Of a stretch of DNA of 47,697 nt, positions 25,837-35,074 are shown one piece after another (the first letter of the stretch is position 1; the number at the start of each line of letters is the position of its first letter). The position numbers were made by a program, and so were the translations under genes. The stretch comes from Oscillospiraceae bacterium (lineage in GTDB: Bacteria > Bacillota > Clostridia > Oscillospirales > Oscillospiraceae), in NCBI GenBank assembly GCA_017445385.1, contig JAFSUG010000002.1, positions 1-47,697 of the forward strand, written 5' to 3'. A model generated the notes under the pieces. It did no database searches and had not been told where the DNA came from. It worked only from the letters and a program-made list of their open reading frames with translations.

Positions 25837-26100
25837 GCGCGAGTTTCGGAAGAGTGAAACTGCGCTATGCGATGATGCAGGAGATTGCGTAAAAACGGTA
25901 ACTTCTGCGGAGTATGTCCGGTCATCGGGCGGCTGAGATAACCTTATCTGCGCGTATATCGCCGTGGTGAGGGTCGGCCGACAAACGTCGGTCGTTTTTC
26001 ATGACACGGAGTGATACGCACGGCTGTGCGGATAAAGGTGCTCGACCGTACCCAGTCGGCAAAGAAACAACTGAGTACGAAATCAAGGAGGAAACAAACT
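25837..26100 (+). promoter_or_regulatory. Long untranslated leader of the S10 operon
   Basis: About 264 bases separate the predicted transcription start from rpsJ and contain no supported ORF. The leader holds a terminator-like hairpin (25975-25999) and GC-rich segments before and after it, for example CGCACGGCTGTGCG (26017-26030). That is the layout of an attenuation leader. In E. coli, L4 represses through the S10 leader; whether any ribosomal protein binds this one is unknown. Confidence 0.55.
25975..25999 (+). terminator. Terminator-like hairpin inside the S10 leader (putative attenuator)
   Basis: Stem CGGCCGAC / GTCGGTCG (8 bp with one G-U), loop AAAC, then five T. It lies about 100 bases before the rpsJ start and about 140 after the promoter. 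Confidence 0.6.
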
Positions 26101-26412
26101 ATGGCAAACCAGGCAATGATTCGCATTCGCCTCAAGGCGTACGATCATCAGCTGATCGACGCTTCCGCAGCAAAGATCGTGGAAACCGCAAAGCGCAACG
26201 GCGCGAGCGTTTCCGGCCCGATTCCGCTGCCCACCAAGAAAGAGATCGTCACGATCCTTCGCGCTGTCCATAAATATAAGGACTCCCGCGAGCAGTTCGA
26301 GCGCAGAACCCATAAGAGACTGATCGATATCCTCAACCCGAACCAGAAGGTCGTTGAAGCGCTGATGGCGCTGGACATTCCGGCAGGCGTTGAGATTGAG
26401 ATAAAGCTGTAA
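26101..26412 (+). CDS. rpsJ: Ribosomal protein uS10
   Basis: 103 residues, standard length. Family blocks [13 protein letters not shown] and [16 protein letters not shown] are intact. It is part of the 30S head and, as NusE, of antitermination complexes. AAGGAGG ends 9 bases before the ATG; in-frame starts further upstream lie in the leader and lack such a site. It is the first gene of the S10 operon, separated from rplC by an unusually long 143-base structured spacer. Confidence 0.98.
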   Translation: MANQAMIRIRLKAYDHQLIDASAAKIVETAKRNGASVSGPIPLPTKKEIVTILRAVHKYKDSREQFERRTHKRLIDILNPNQKVVEALMALDIPAGVEIEIKL

Positions 26413-26555
26413 TACATTATTAAATTATTGCAGCTGCCCGCCACGGTTCGTCAGCCGGGGAAACCCGATAGAGGACGGACGGGTCATGTTGATAAACCAA
26501 TGGCTGCCCAATGGCCAAGTTTGTCAACCAATAACCTTAAAGGAGGAAACACATC
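26413..26555 (+). promoter_or_regulatory. Structured 143-base spacer between rpsJ and rplC
   Basis: It contains a small hairpin CGGG-GAAA-CCCG with a GNRA-type tetraloop (26456-26467), framed by possible CGTC/GACG pairing. A second long stem follows: GTTGATAAAC / GTTTGTCAAC (26488-26497 with 26519-26528), one G-U. No promoter or ORF was seen. Most Firmicute rpsJ-rplC spacers are shorter. Confidence 0.5.
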
Positions 26556-27281
26556 ATGCAAAAAGCAATCATCGGCAAGAAAGTGGGCATGACCCAGATC
26601 TTCGATGAGAGCGGCAAGGTCATTCCCGTAACTGTAATTGAAGCGGGACCGTGCGTCGTTACTCAGAAGAAGACCATCGAGAAAGACGGCTATAGCGCCG
26701 TGCAGCTCGGATTCGGCGACGTGAAAGAGTCCAAGCTGTCCAAGCCGGAGCTGGGACATCTGAAGAAAGCAGAAGTCGCTCCGAAAAAGCATCTCAAGGA
26801 ATTCCGCCTGGAGAAGGCAGAAGAAATGAACGTCGGCGACGAAGTTAAGGCCAGCGTTTTCACGCTCGGTGAGCGCGTTGACGTAACCGGCATCAGCAAG
26901 GGCCACGGCTACGAAGGCCCGATCAAGCGCTGCGGCGGCCATCGCACCCCGATGACCCACGGCGGCGGTCCGGTTCACCGTCAGGCAGGCTCCATGGGCT
27001 CCACCTCGTCCCCGAGCCGCATCTTCAAGGGCCACAACGGCGCAGGTCAGATGGGTGTCGAACAGGTCACCATCGAGAACCTTGAAGTCGTTAAGGTTGA
27101 TGATGAGCTGAACCTCATCGCGCTGCGCGGTGCAATCCCCGGCGCAAAGGGCAGCATCGTCTATCTGAAGAACACTGTCAAGAACGTCAAGGCGAAGGGT
27201 GCTGCAGCAAATGCAAGCATCAACCCGCAGAAGGCTTCCGCTCGTATGAACCCGCAGAAGGCATCTGCGCGTAACCGCTAA
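26556..27281 (+). CDS. rplC: Ribosomal protein uL3 with repeated C-terminal tail
   Basis: 241 residues; most bacterial L3 are about 205-215. The core is normal ([11 protein letters not shown] at the start, [21 protein letters not shown] in the extension reaching the peptidyl-transferase centre). The extra ~30 residues form an Ala/Lys/Asn-rich basic tail containing NPQKASAR twice, nine residues apart. The tail would be expected to lie on the ribosome surface. AAAGGAGG precedes the ATG. Confidence 0.98.
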   Translation: MQKAIIGKKVGMTQIFDESGKVIPVTVIEAGPCVVTQKKTIEKDGYSAVQLGFGDVKESKLSKPELGHLKKAEVAPKKHLKEFRLEKAEEMNVGDEVKASVFTLGERVDVTGISKGHGYEGPIKRCGGHRTPMTHGGGPVHRQAGSMGSTSSPSRIFKGHNGAGQMGVEQVTIENLEVVKVDDELNLIALRGAIPGAKGSIVYLKNTVKNVKAKGAAANASINPQKASARMNPQKASARNR

Positions 27282-27298
27282 GGAAAGGAGAGAGCATC

Positions 27299-27922
27299 AT
27301 GCCGAAAACGAAAGTTTATGATATGACCGGTAAGCAGGTCGGCGAGATCGAACTCTCCGAGGCTGTATTCGGTATTGAACCCAATGAATCCGTCGTGCAT
27401 GACGTTGTCAAGAATCATCTTGCCAACTGCCGTCAGGGCACGCAGTCCGCGCTGACGCGCGCCGAAGTTTCCGGCGGCGGCATCAAGCCGTGGCGCCAGA
27501 AGGGCACAGGCCGCGCTCGTCAGGGCAGCACTCGCGCTCCGCAGTGGACGCATGGCGGTATCGTATTCGCGCCGAAGCCGCGCGACTACAGCTACACGCT
27601 CAATAAGAAGGTTAAGAGACTGGCGCTCAAGTCCGCGCTTTCCGCGAAGGCAGCAGAGCAGAACGTCGTCGTGATCGATGCCATCAAGATGGAAGAGATC
27701 AAAACCAAAACCTTCAAAACGTTCCTCAATGCAGTCGGTGCAGACAGCAAGGCGCTTGTCGTCACCGCTGAGAAGGACGAGATCGTCATCAAGAGCGCGC
27801 GCAACATCCCCGGCGTTGTGGTGACGTTCGCAAACCTCATCAACGTTTACGATATCCTGGGCGCGAACAAGTTCGTCGTTGACAAGGCTGCGCTCGCCAA
27901 AATCGAGGAGGTGTTCGCATAA
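27299..27922 (+). CDS. rplD: Ribosomal protein uL4
   Basis: 207 residues, full length. The tunnel-lining loop is visible as GGGIKPWRQKGTGRARQGS followed by the RAPQWTHGG segment. L4 binds 23S domain I and in enterobacteria also represses the S10 operon. It begins 17 bases after rplC with AAAGGAGAG. Its stop overlaps the rplW start (TAATG), giving tight coupling. Confidence 0.98.
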   Translation: MPKTKVYDMTGKQVGEIELSEAVFGIEPNESVVHDVVKNHLANCRQGTQSALTRAEVSGGGIKPWRQKGTGRARQGSTRAPQWTHGGIVFAPKPRDYSYTLNKKVKRLALKSALSAKAAEQNVVVIDAIKMEEIKTKTFKTFLNAVGADSKALVVTAEKDEIVIKSARNIPGVVVTFANLINVYDILGANKFVVDKAALAKIEEVFA

Positions 27923-28218
27923 TGAAGACCGCTTACGACATTATTATTAAGCCGATCATCACCGAACAGTCCATGGAAGAAACCGAAAAGAAAAAGTACG
28001 TCTTCCAGGTTGCGATCGACGCCAACAAGATCGAGATCAAGAAGGCTGTTGAAGAGATCTTCGGTGTGAAGGTTGAGAAGGTCAACACCATCCGTATGGA
28101 AGGTAAGGCAAAGCGCCAGGGCGCAGCTCCGGAAGGCCGCCGCGCAAACTGGAAAAAGGCTATGGTTCGCCTGACTTCCGATTCCAAAACCATCGAGTTC
28201 TTCGAAGGCATGGTCTAA
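27922..28218 (+). CDS. rplW: Ribosomal protein uL23
   Basis: 98 residues, typical. Conserved IIIKPIITEQSM and KYVFQVAIDANKIEIKKAVE are seen. L23 surrounds the exit tunnel and docks trigger factor and SRP. The ATG shares one base with the rplD stop; GGAGG for it lies inside the end of rplD. Confidence 0.98.
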   Translation: MKTAYDIIIKPIITEQSMEETEKKKYVFQVAIDANKIEIKKAVEEIFGVKVEKVNTIRMEGKAKRQGAAPEGRRANWKKAMVRLTSDSKTIEFFEGMV

Positions 28219-28243
28219 CATCTGATAAGGAGTGTAATGCAAA

Positions 28244-29080
28244 ATGGCAATTAAATCGTTTAAGCCTTATACCCCGTCCAGAAGAAACATGACTGTTTCT
28301 GCCTTCGACGGCGTAGATAAGCACGCAAAACCCATCCGCAGCCTGCTGGAGCCGGTTAAGAAAAACTCCGGCCGCAACAGCTATGGCCGCATCACCGTCC
28401 GCCATCGCGGCGGCGGCAACAAGCGCAAGTACCGCGTGATCGACTTCAAGCGCGACAAGCTGGATATGCCGGCAGTCGTTCAGCGCCTGGAGTACGACCC
28501 CAACCGCAGCGCTTTCATCGCTCTGCTGAAGTATGAAGACGGCGAGCTTCGCTACATTCCGGCTCCGGTCGGTCTGAAAGCCGGCGATACCGTTATCGCT
28601 TCCGCTTCTGCGGACATCAAGCCCGGCAACTGCCTGCCGATCGCCAATATCCCCGTTGGTACCATCATCCACAACGTGGAGCTGAACCCGGGCCGCGGCG
28701 CACAGCTCGTGCGTGCAGCCGGCACCTATGCGCAGCTGATGGCAAAAGAGGGCGAAATGGCGCAGGTGCGTATGCCCTCCGGCGAAGTTCGCCTGATCCG
28801 TCTGAACTGCACCGCAGTTATCGGCCAGGTCGGCAACCTCGATCATGAAAACATCCACATCGGCAAAGCCGGCCGTAAGCGTCATATGGGCGTCCGCCCG
28901 ACCGTCCGCGGTTCCGTTATGAACCCGAACGATCACCCGCACGGCGGCGGCGAAGGCAAGAGCCCGGTTGGCCGTCCCGGCCCCGTCACCCCGTGGGGCA
29001 AGCCGGCGATGGGTTATAAGACCCGCAAGACGAAGAACCGCACGGATAAGTTCATCGTCAAGCGCCGCAACAGCAAGTAA
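28244..29080 (+). CDS. rplB: Ribosomal protein uL2
   Basis: 278 residues, standard. N-terminal OB and C-terminal SH3-like domains are present, with the highly conserved [20 protein letters not shown] block holding the His important for peptidyl-transferase function. Required for subunit association. AAGGAG precedes the ATG; rpsS follows after 12 bases. Confidence 0.99.
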   Translation: MAIKSFKPYTPSRRNMTVSAFDGVDKHAKPIRSLLEPVKKNSGRNSYGRITVRHRGGGNKRKYRVIDFKRDKLDMPAVVQRLEYDPNRSAFIALLKYEDGELRYIPAPVGLKAGDTVIASASADIKPGNCLPIANIPVGTIIHNVELNPGRGAQLVRAAGTYAQLMAKEGEMAQVRMPSGEVRLIRLNCTAVIGQVGNLDHENIHIGKAGRKRHMGVRPTVRGSVMNPNDHPHGGGEGKSPVGRPGPVTPWGKPAMGYKTRKTKNRTDKFIVKRRNSK

Positions 29081-29092
29081 GGAGGAAGAGCA

Positions 29093-29371
29093 ATGAGCAG
29101 AAGCATTAAAAAAGGCCCGTTTGTGGCGCCTGAGCTGTTCAAGAGAATTGAAGAGCTCAATAAGAGCGGCGAAAAGAAGGTCCTTCAGACCTGGTCGCGC
29201 GCTTCCACCATCTTCCCCTCTTTTGTCGGTCATACGATCGCCGTTCATGACGGCCGCCGTCACGTGCCCGTGTACGTAACGGAAGACATGGTCGGTCATA
29301 AGCTCGGCGAGTTCGTGCCCACCAGAACATTCAGAGGTCACTCCGGCAGCAAGACCTCCAACGCAGGTTAA
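29093..29371 (+). CDS. rpsS: Ribosomal protein uS19
   Basis: 92 residues, standard. [30 protein letters not shown] and the C-terminal [12 protein letters not shown] are intact. It contacts S13 in the 30S head. AAGGAGG lies just before the ATG. Confidence 0.98.
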   Translation: MSRSIKKGPFVAPELFKRIEELNKSGEKKVLQTWSRASTIFPSFVGHTIAVHDGRRHVPVYVTEDMVGHKLGEFVPTRTFRGHSGSKTSNAG

Positions 29372-29385
29372 GGGAGGAACGAACA

Positions 29386-29721
29386 ATGGAAGCTTTAGCA
29401 CATCTGAAATATCTGCGGATGTCCCCCCGCAAGGTCAAGATCCAGTGCGATCTGATCCGTGGCAAGGACGTAAAAACCGCGATCGCGTATATCATGCAGA
29501 CCCGTAAAGCAGCCTCCGAGCCGATGCTCAAGGTCTTGAGAAGCGCTGTGGCAAACGCTGAAAACAACCACGGCATGGACGTTGAGAAGCTGTACGTATC
29601 CACCGCAGTTGCAAACCCCGGCCCCACGCTCAAGCGCGGTATGCCGAGAGCACGCGGCAGATTCAACCGGATTCTCAAGAGAACCACTCACATCACCATC
29701 GGTGTGAGCGAGAAGGCTTAA
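29386..29721 (+). CDS. rplV: Ribosomal protein uL22
   Basis: 111 residues. Conserved YLRMSPRKVKIQCDLIRGK at the N-terminus, and the beta-hairpin loop that lines the exit tunnel (LKRGMPRARGRFNRILKRT), where macrolide-resistance changes occur elsewhere; no such change is evident. GGGAGGAAC precedes the ATG. Confidence 0.98.
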   Translation: MEALAHLKYLRMSPRKVKIQCDLIRGKDVKTAIAYIMQTRKAASEPMLKVLRSAVANAENNHGMDVEKLYVSTAVANPGPTLKRGMPRARGRFNRILKRTTHITIGVSEKA

Positions 29722-29733
29722 CAGGAGGTAGCT

Positions 29734-30534
29734 ATGGGACAGAAAGTTAATCCCCATGGATTGCGCGTTGGCGTAATCAAGAACTGGGACTCTCGCTGGT
29801 ACGCCCGCGAGGATAAGGTCGGCGACCTCATCGTTGAGGATTACAACATCCGCAAAGACCTGAAGAAAGAGTTCTATTCCGCAGGCATCGCAAAGATCGA
29901 GATCGAGCGCAGCAATGGCAAGGTCAAGATCAACCTGTTCTGCTCCCGTCCCGGTGTCATCATCGGCAAGGGCGGCCAGGACATCGAAACGCTCCGCCTG
30001 CGTCTGGAGCAGAAGCTCGGTTCGTCCGTTGCGCTCAACATCGTTGAGATCCGCAGCCCGGACCTGAACGCGCAGCTCGTCGCTGAAAACATTGCGCAGC
30101 AGCTGGAGAAGCGTATCTCCTTCCGCCGCGCCATGAAGCAGGCGATGCAGCGCGCAACGCGCCTTGGCGCCAAGGGCATCAAGTGCGCTTGCGGCGGCCG
30201 TCTCGGCGGCGCCGAAATCGCCCGCAGCGAGAGCTATCACGAGGGCACTATCCCCCTGCAGACGCTCCGCGCGGACATCGAGTATGGTTTCGCAGAAGCA
30301 AACACCACCTATGGTAAGATCGGCTGCAAGGTCTGGATCTACAAAGGCGAGATCCTGGATACCACGCTCCGTACCGAAAACCCCGAACCCGCACGCCGCG
30401 AGCGTCGGGACCGCAGAAATGGCGACCGCAGAACCGGTGACCGCCGCTTCGGTGACCGCAGAAACGGTGACCGCCGCGAAGGCCGTCCGTCCGGCGACCG
30501 CCGCCCGCCCCGTCAGGAAGGAGGCAACCGCTGA
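29734..30534 (+). CDS. rpsC: Ribosomal protein uS3 with an xGDRR-repeat tail
   Basis: 266 residues; the usual length is about 215-230. KH domain motif VIIGKGG and the C-terminal S3 domain ([22 protein letters not shown]) are normal. From about residue 222 a low-complexity basic tail follows, with a GDRR pentapeptide repeated four times in a row and again near the end (DNA period 15 bases, about 30417-30480). S3 guards the mRNA entry tunnel and has helicase activity, so a flexible Arg-rich tail there could contact incoming mRNA. Its TGA overlaps the rplP ATG. Confidence 0.97.
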   Translation: MGQKVNPHGLRVGVIKNWDSRWYAREDKVGDLIVEDYNIRKDLKKEFYSAGIAKIEIERSNGKVKINLFCSRPGVIIGKGGQDIETLRLRLEQKLGSSVALNIVEIRSPDLNAQLVAENIAQQLEKRISFRRAMKQAMQRATRLGAKGIKCACGGRLGGAEIARSESYHEGTIPLQTLRADIEYGFAEANTTYGKIGCKVWIYKGEILDTTLRTENPEPARRERRDRRNGDRRTGDRRFGDRRNGDRREGRPSGDRRPPRQEGGNR

Positions 30535-30968
30535 TGTTAATGCCGAAAAGAGTCAAATACCGCAGAGTGCATCGCGGTCGCATGACCGGCGTCGCAAGCC
30601 GCGGCAATAAGGTATCCTACGGCGAGTATGGCATTCAGGCCTGCGAGCCCGGCTGGATCACCGGCAATCAGATCGAGGCTGCCCGTGTCGCTATGACGCG
30701 TTACACCAAGCGTGGCGGCAAGGTCTGGATCAAGATCTTCCCCGATAAGCCCGTCACTTCGAAAGCACTGGGTACTCGAATGGGTTCCGGTAAAGGCGCG
30801 CCCGAATACTGGGTTGCGGTCGTGAAGGCACAGAAGGTCATGTTCGAAATCGGCGGCGTCGATGAAGCGACGGCGCGTGAGGCCCTTCGTCTGGCGCAGC
30901 ACAAGCTGCCCATCAAGACGAAGATCGTTGCCAAGGAAGACTTGGACTGCGTGAATGGTGGTGAATAA
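30534..30968 (+). CDS. rplP: Ribosomal protein uL16
   Basis: 144 residues, standard, beginning with the typical [15 protein letters not shown]. The conserved [17 protein letters not shown] is intact. It sits near the A-site of the 50S. The start shares one base with the rpsC stop (TGATG). Confidence 0.98.
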   Translation: MLMPKRVKYRRVHRGRMTGVASRGNKVSYGEYGIQACEPGWITGNQIEAARVAMTRYTKRGGKVWIKIFPDKPVTSKALGTRMGSGKGAPEYWVAVVKAQKVMFEIGGVDEATAREALRLAQHKLPIKTKIVAKEDLDCVNGGE

Positions 30969-30969
30969 G

Positions 30970-31170
30970 ATGAAGGCAAAAGAGATCCGCAGCATGACCG
31001 CCGCTGACTTGGAGGCGAAGCTGACAGATCTGAAGAAGGATCTGTTCACGCTGAGAATGCAGCATGCAACAAACCAGCTTGACAACCCCGCGCAGATCGC
31101 GGCAGTCAAGAAAGATATTGCCCGAGTCAAAACTATTTTACGTGAAAAGGCGCTTCGGCCCGAAGCCTAA
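30970..31170 (+). CDS. rpmC: Ribosomal protein uL29
   Basis: 66 residues from the ATG at 30970 (MKAKEIRSM), directly after the rplP stop. An in-frame ATG at 30955 would overlap rplP and add five atypical residues. Coiled helical hairpin with the conserved LRMQHATNQLDNP segment. Located at the tunnel exit next to L23. Confidence 0.96.
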   Translation: MKAKEIRSMTAADLEAKLTDLKKDLFTLRMQHATNQLDNPAQIAAVKKDIARVKTILREKALRPEA

Positions 31171-31184
31171 GGAGGTAAGCGAAA

Positions 31185-31448
31185 ATGAGTGAAACTACAA
31201 GAGCTTTCCGCAAGACCAGGGTCGGTACCGTCGTTTCTGATAAGATGGATAAGACGATCGTGGTTGCGATTCAGGACAGCGTTCAGCACGGTCTTTATAA
31301 GAAGATCGTGAAGAGAACCTACAAACTCAAAGCGCATGACGAAAACAACGAGTGTGGCATCGGCGACACCGTTAAGGTCATGGAAACCCGTCCGCTCTCC
31401 AAGGATAAGAGATGGAGACTGGTCGAGGTTATTGAAAAGGCGAAGTAA
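31185..31448 (+). CDS. rpsQ: Ribosomal protein uS17
   Basis: 87 residues, standard OB-fold. [14 protein letters not shown] and [16 protein letters not shown] are diagnostic. An early 30S assembly protein. TAAGGAGG precedes the ATG, overlapping the rpmC stop. Confidence 0.98.
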   Translation: MSETTRAFRKTRVGTVVSDKMDKTIVVAIQDSVQHGLYKKIVKRTYKLKAHDENNECGIGDTVKVMETRPLSKDKRWRLVEVIEKAK

Positions 31449-31463
31449 GGAGGTCGACAATTC

Positions 31464-31832
31464 ATGATTCAGGAAGAAAGTTATCTGAAGGTTGCCGACA
31501 ACACCGGCGCCAAGGAAATCAAATGCATCCGCGTTCTGGGCGGCAGCAAGCGCAAATTCGGCAGCATCGGTGACGTGATCGTCGCCTCCGTCCGCAAAGC
31601 GGCGCCGAACGGCACCGTGAAAAAGGGCGAGGTTGTCCGTGCGGTTATCGTGCGTACGGCAAAGGGCGTCCGCCGCGCTGACGGCACCTACGTTCGCTTC
31701 GATGAGAATGCGGCCGTTCTGCTGAAGGAAGACAACAGCCCCAGAGGCACCCGTATCTTTGGGCCGGTCGCGCGCGAGCTTCGTGAGAAAGATTTCATGA
31801 AGATCTGCTCTCTCGCACCGGAAACCATTTAA
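31464..31832 (+). CDS. rplN: Ribosomal protein uL14
   Basis: 122 residues, exact family length. [18 protein letters not shown] start and [21 protein letters not shown] end are conserved. Forms the intersubunit bridge B8 with 16S rRNA. TAAGGAGG lies upstream, overlapping the rpsQ stop. Confidence 0.99.
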   Translation: MIQEESYLKVADNTGAKEIKCIRVLGGSKRKFGSIGDVIVASVRKAAPNGTVKKGEVVRAVIVRTAKGVRRADGTYVRFDENAAVLLKEDNSPRGTRIFGPVARELREKDFMKICSLAPETI

Positions 31833-31844
31833 GGGGGTAGCTTG

Positions 31845-32150
31845 ATGAACATCAGAAAGAATGACACCGTCCAGGTGCTGTCCGGTAAGGACAAGGGCAA
31901 GCAGGGCAAGGTTCAAAAGACCATCCCCGAAGGCAAGAAGCTGATCGTTGAGGGCATCAACGTTGCAACGTGCCACGTGAAGCCCCAGAAGCAGGGCGAG
32001 GAAGGCGGCATCATCCGCCGCGAGATTCCGATCTACGCCTGCAAGGTCATCCGCGTTTGCCCGAAGTGCGGAAAAACCACCCGCCCCGCCTACAAGTTCG
32101 TAGACGGCAAGAAGGTTCGCGTCTGCAAAAAATGCGGCGCCGAAAATTGA
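31845..32150 (+). CDS. rplX: Ribosomal protein uL24 with C-terminal zinc ribbon
   Basis: 101 residues from the ATG at 31845, with a GGGGG-type ribosome-binding site; an in-frame TTG lies 3 bases earlier. KOW motif VLSGKDKGKQGKV, then a four-Cys ribbon (Cys72, Cys75, Cys94, Cys97) as in many Clostridia. L24 initiates 50S assembly. Confidence 0.97.
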   Translation: MNIRKNDTVQVLSGKDKGKQGKVQKTIPEGKKLIVEGINVATCHVKPQKQGEEGGIIRREIPIYACKVIRVCPKCGKTTRPAYKFVDGKKVRVCKKCGAEN

Positions 32151-32168
32151 TGAGGGAGGAGCATTACA

Positions 32169-32711
32169 ATGGCTGCAAGACTGAAAGTTAAGTATACCGA
32201 AGAAATCGCTCCCGCTCTCATGAAGAAATTCGGCTATAAGAGCGTGATGCAGATTCCGAAACTGAGCAAAGTTATCGTCAACGTCGGCTGCGGCGAGAGC
32301 AAGAACAACTCCAAGGAGATCGAAGCGATCTGCAATGACATCGCAACGATCACCGGCCAGAAGCCCATCACCACCAAGGCGCGCAAGTCCGTTGCGAACT
32401 TCAAGGTTCGTGAAGGCGAAACTGTCGGCGTCAAGGTCACCCTCCGCGGTGAAAAGATGTGGGAGTTCCTCGATCGTCTGTTCAGCGTGGCGCTGCCCCG
32501 TGTCCGCGACTTCCGCGGCATCAACCCCAACTCCTTCGACGGCCGCGGCAACTATGCCTTCGGTCTGAAGGAACAGCTGATCTTCCCCGAGATCGAGTAC
32601 GATAAGGTCGATAAGATTCGCGGTATGGATATCTGCATCTGCACCACGGCTCAGACCGACGAAGAAGCCAAAGAGCTGCTGACGCAGATCGGCGCTCCGT
32701 TCTATTCGTAA
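32169..32711 (+). CDS. rplE: Ribosomal protein uL5
   Basis: 180 residues, standard. Conserved [21 protein letters not shown], the [14 protein letters not shown] segment and [20 protein letters not shown]. Binds 5S rRNA and contacts the P-site tRNA. GGGAGGAG precedes the ATG. Confidence 0.98.
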   Translation: MAARLKVKYTEEIAPALMKKFGYKSVMQIPKLSKVIVNVGCGESKNNSKEIEAICNDIATITGQKPITTKARKSVANFKVREGETVGVKVTLRGEKMWEFLDRLFSVALPRVRDFRGINPNSFDGRGNYAFGLKEQLIFPEIEYDKVDKIRGMDICICTTAQTDEEAKELLTQIGAPFYS

Positions 32712-32727
32712 CAGGGAGGATTGAATT

Positions 32728-32913
32728 ATGGCAAGAAAAGCAATGATTCTCAAGCAGCAGAAGGACGCCAAGTTCTCTTCTCGCCGCTACAATCGCTGCA
32801 AGATCTGCGGCCGCCCGCACGCTTACCTGCGTGATTTCGGCGTCTGCCGTATCTGCTTCCGTGAGCTGGCTTATAAGGGCCAGATCCCGGGCGTCCGCAA
32901 AGCTTCGTGGTGA
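32728..32913 (+). CDS. rpsN: Ribosomal protein uS14, zinc-binding type (S14Z)
   Basis: 61 residues, the short zinc form with Cys24, Cys27, Cys40 and Cys43. Essential for 30S head assembly. The zinc form implies that zinc-free paralogues, if any, lie elsewhere. AGGGAGG precedes the ATG. It is followed by an unusual 275-base spacer. Confidence 0.98.
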   Translation: MARKAMILKQQKDAKFSSRRYNRCKICGRPHAYLRDFGVCRICFRELAYKGQIPGVRKASW

Positions 32914-32996
32914 TCTCTTTCCGTTTCGCTGCGTTACATCGGCTTGCCGTGCTTTCGCACTGTCTGCGCCGCTGTGCCTTGTGAAACGAAAAGATC
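32912..32996. repeat. 85-bp palindromic element directly after rpsN
   Basis: The ends are near-perfect inverted repeats: GATCTCTTTCCGTTTC at 32912 against GAAACGAAAAGATC at 32983-32996, two single-base gaps. An inner hairpin GTGC-tttc-GCAC sits near the middle (about 32949-32960). The left end overlaps the rpsN stop codon. It resembles miniature palindromic repeats of Clostridia. Confidence 0.6.
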
Positions 32997-33188
32997 TCTA
33001 CCCCGACAAGTTTTGCAAAGCGGTAAGTTTACCGCAACCAATTCATCGTAATCTGCCGGGGCGGCAAGTCCGCCCCGGAGATAGGATGACGAAAGGTCAC
33101 GGTTAATCGGATTCAAGGATTAGTCGTGATACCTCGCCACCGGAACCGCTTAGATGAGCGGTAACTTCGAACAAGGAGGAAAAAATCA
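32997..33188 (+). promoter_or_regulatory. Structured leader before rpsH
   Basis: Three clean hairpins in sequence: GCGGTAA-gt-TTACCGC (about 33020-33035), CCGGGGCGG-caagt-CCGCCCCGG (33056-33078), and CCGCT-tagatg-AGCGG (about 33148-33163), which ends close to the rpsH Shine-Dalgarno. No ORF and no clear promoter. S8 regulates the spc operon in E. coli by binding mRNA; a similar role here is only a hypothesis. Confidence 0.5.
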
Positions 33189-33587
33189 ATGCAAATCACA
33201 GATCCCGTTGCTGATATGCTGACCAGAATCCGGAACGCAAATTCGGCAAAGCACGAAACTGTGGATGTGCCGGCTTCCAATCTGAAGAGGGCAATCGCGC
33301 AGATCCTGCTGGACGAGGGCTATATCAAGGCCTTCAACATCGTCGATGATGGCACGCAGGGTGTTATCCACATCACGCTGAAGTACCTGGCAGGTAAAGA
33401 AAAAGTCATCTCCGGTCTGCGCCGCGTTTCCAAGCCCGGTCTGCGGGTTTACGCCGGAGCAGAGGAGCTGCCGAGAGTTCTCAAGGGCCTCGGTATCGCA
33501 ATCATTTCCACGTCTAAGGGCGTCATGACCGATAAGGCTGCTCGCGCAGCGCACGTCGGCGGCGAAGTCCTTGCGTTCGTCTGGTAA
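33189..33587 (+). CDS. rpsH: Ribosomal protein uS8
   Basis: 132 residues, standard. [13 protein letters not shown] at the N-terminus and the C-terminal [26 protein letters not shown] are conserved. Binds 16S helix 21; in E. coli it also represses the spc operon. AAGGAGG precedes the ATG. Confidence 0.98.
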   Translation: MQITDPVADMLTRIRNANSAKHETVDVPASNLKRAIAQILLDEGYIKAFNIVDDGTQGVIHITLKYLAGKEKVISGLRRVSKPGLRVYAGAEELPRVLKGLGIAIISTSKGVMTDKAARAAHVGGEVLAFVW

Positions 33588-33600
33588 AGGAGGATACATT

Positions 33601-34143
33601 ATGTCAAGAATCGGCAAAATGCCTATCACCGTACCTGCGGGCGTCGAGGTCAAAGTTGATGCCGGTAACGTCGTAACCGTCAAGGGCCCCAAGGGCACGC
33701 TGACGCGCACGATCCATCCGAACATGACGGTCAAGGTAGACGGTGCAGTCGTTACGGTCGAGCGTCCGAACGACGAAAAAGTCAACAAGAGTTTACACGG
33801 CCTGAGCCGCACGCTCCTGAACAACATGGTTGTGGGCGTAACGGAAGGGTTCAAGAAAGAGCTTGAGATCAACGGTGTCGGTTACCGTGCAACCAAGGAA
33901 GGGAAGAAGCTGGTTATGAACCTCGGCTATTCTCATCCGGTTACCATGGAAGAGAACGAAGACATCACGATCGAAGTGCCCGATCAGAACAAAATCGTGA
34001 TCAGCGGCATCGATAAGCAGAAGGTCGGCCAGTTTGCCGCCGAAGTCAGAGGCAAGCGTCCGCCTGAACCGTATAAGGGCAAGGGCATTAAGTATACCAA
34101 TGAAGTCATTCGCCACAAAGAGGGCAAGGCTGGCGGTAAATAA
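33601..34143 (+). CDS. rplF: Ribosomal protein uL6
   Basis: 180 residues from ATG 33601 ([12 protein letters not shown]), after AAAGGAGG; the in-frame extension back to 33571 overlaps rpsH and is not needed. Two tandem L6 folds, ending [19 protein letters not shown]. Located near the GTPase centre of the 50S. Confidence 0.98.
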   Translation: MSRIGKMPITVPAGVEVKVDAGNVVTVKGPKGTLTRTIHPNMTVKVDGAVVTVERPNDEKVNKSLHGLSRTLLNNMVVGVTEGFKKELEINGVGYRATKEGKKLVMNLGYSHPVTMEENEDITIEVPDQNKIVISGIDKQKVGQFAAEVRGKRPPEPYKGKGIKYTNEVIRHKEGKAGGK

Positions 34144-34160
34144 TTAGGAGGTGTGCCAAT

Positions 34161-34520
34161 ATGGTTAAAAATTTCGATAAGAACGCGCAGCGCCTGAAGC
34201 GCCATACGCGGGTTCGCGGTAAGATCTCCGGCACGCCCGAACGGCCTCGCCTGAGTGTGTTCCGCAGCAATGCGAACATTTCCGCGCAGATTATCGACGA
34301 TGTCAACGGCGTAACGCTCGTTGCAGCGTCCACCCTGGAAAAGGGATTCGAAGGAGCAGCCGGCAATAAGGAAGCTGCTCGCAAAGTCGGCAAGACGATT
34401 GCCGAGCGTGCCAAGGCAAAGGGCATCGCAGCCGTGGTCTTCGACCGCAGCGGCTACCTGTACCATGGCCGTGTGGCAGAGCTTGCAGAGGGCGCCCGTG
34501 AAGGCGGCCTGGAATTCTAA
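34161..34520 (+). CDS. rplR: Ribosomal protein uL18
   Basis: 119 residues, standard. [21 protein letters not shown] and the C-terminal [20 protein letters not shown] match the family. Binds 5S rRNA together with L5. TAGGAGGTG precedes the ATG. Confidence 0.98.
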   Translation: MVKNFDKNAQRLKRHTRVRGKISGTPERPRLSVFRSNANISAQIIDDVNGVTLVAASTLEKGFEGAAGNKEAARKVGKTIAERAKAKGIAAVVFDRSGYLYHGRVAELAEGAREGGLEF

Positions 34521-34537
34521 CGGAGGGAGGATCAATC

Positions 34538-35062
34538 ATGGCTTACAATCGTGATAGAGGCTCGCGTGAGCGCGAAAATAACGGTCCCGAGCTGATTGAA
34601 AAAGTTGTTTACCTGAATCGTGTTTCCAAAACGGTCAAGGGCGGTCGTGTTATGAAATTCTCCGCTCTGGTCGTCGTTGGCGACGGTAAGGGAACCGTTG
34701 GCTACGGTCTCGGCAAGGCTGCCGAAGTTTCCGAAGCCATCATGAAGGGCATTGCGGACGCCAAGAAGAATATGGTGAAAATCAGCCTCGCTGGCGACAC
34801 CATTCCGCATGAAATCATCGGTAAGTTCGGCGCGGGCGAAGTGCTCCTGAAGCCGGCACCCGAAGGCACCGGCATCATCGCCGGCGGCGCGGTTCGTGCC
34901 GTTATGGAAGCAGTCGGCATTTCCAATATCCGCAGCAAGTGCCTGCGCAGCAACAATCCGCAGAACGTCGTGAAAGCAACGATGCAGGGCCTGCAGACGC
35001 TTCGTACGCCTGAAGAAGTCGCTCGCATCCGCACGAAAACTGTGGAAGAGATCGTCGGTTAA
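34538..35062 (+). CDS. rpsE: Ribosomal protein uS5
   Basis: 174 residues. N-terminal dsRNA-binding-like domain with [28 protein letters not shown]; then the C-terminal domain with [19 protein letters not shown]. Contributes to decoding accuracy and the mRNA entry site. GGAGGGAGG lies before the ATG. Confidence 0.98.
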   Translation: MAYNRDRGSRERENNGPELIEKVVYLNRVSKTVKGGRVMKFSALVVVGDGKGTVGYGLGKAAEVSEAIMKGIADAKKNMVKISLAGDTIPHEIIGKFGAGEVLLKPAPEGTGIIAGGAVRAVMEAVGISNIRSKCLRSNNPQNVVKATMQGLQTLRTPEEVARIRTKTVEEIVG

Positions 35063-35074
35063 GGAGGACTCACC

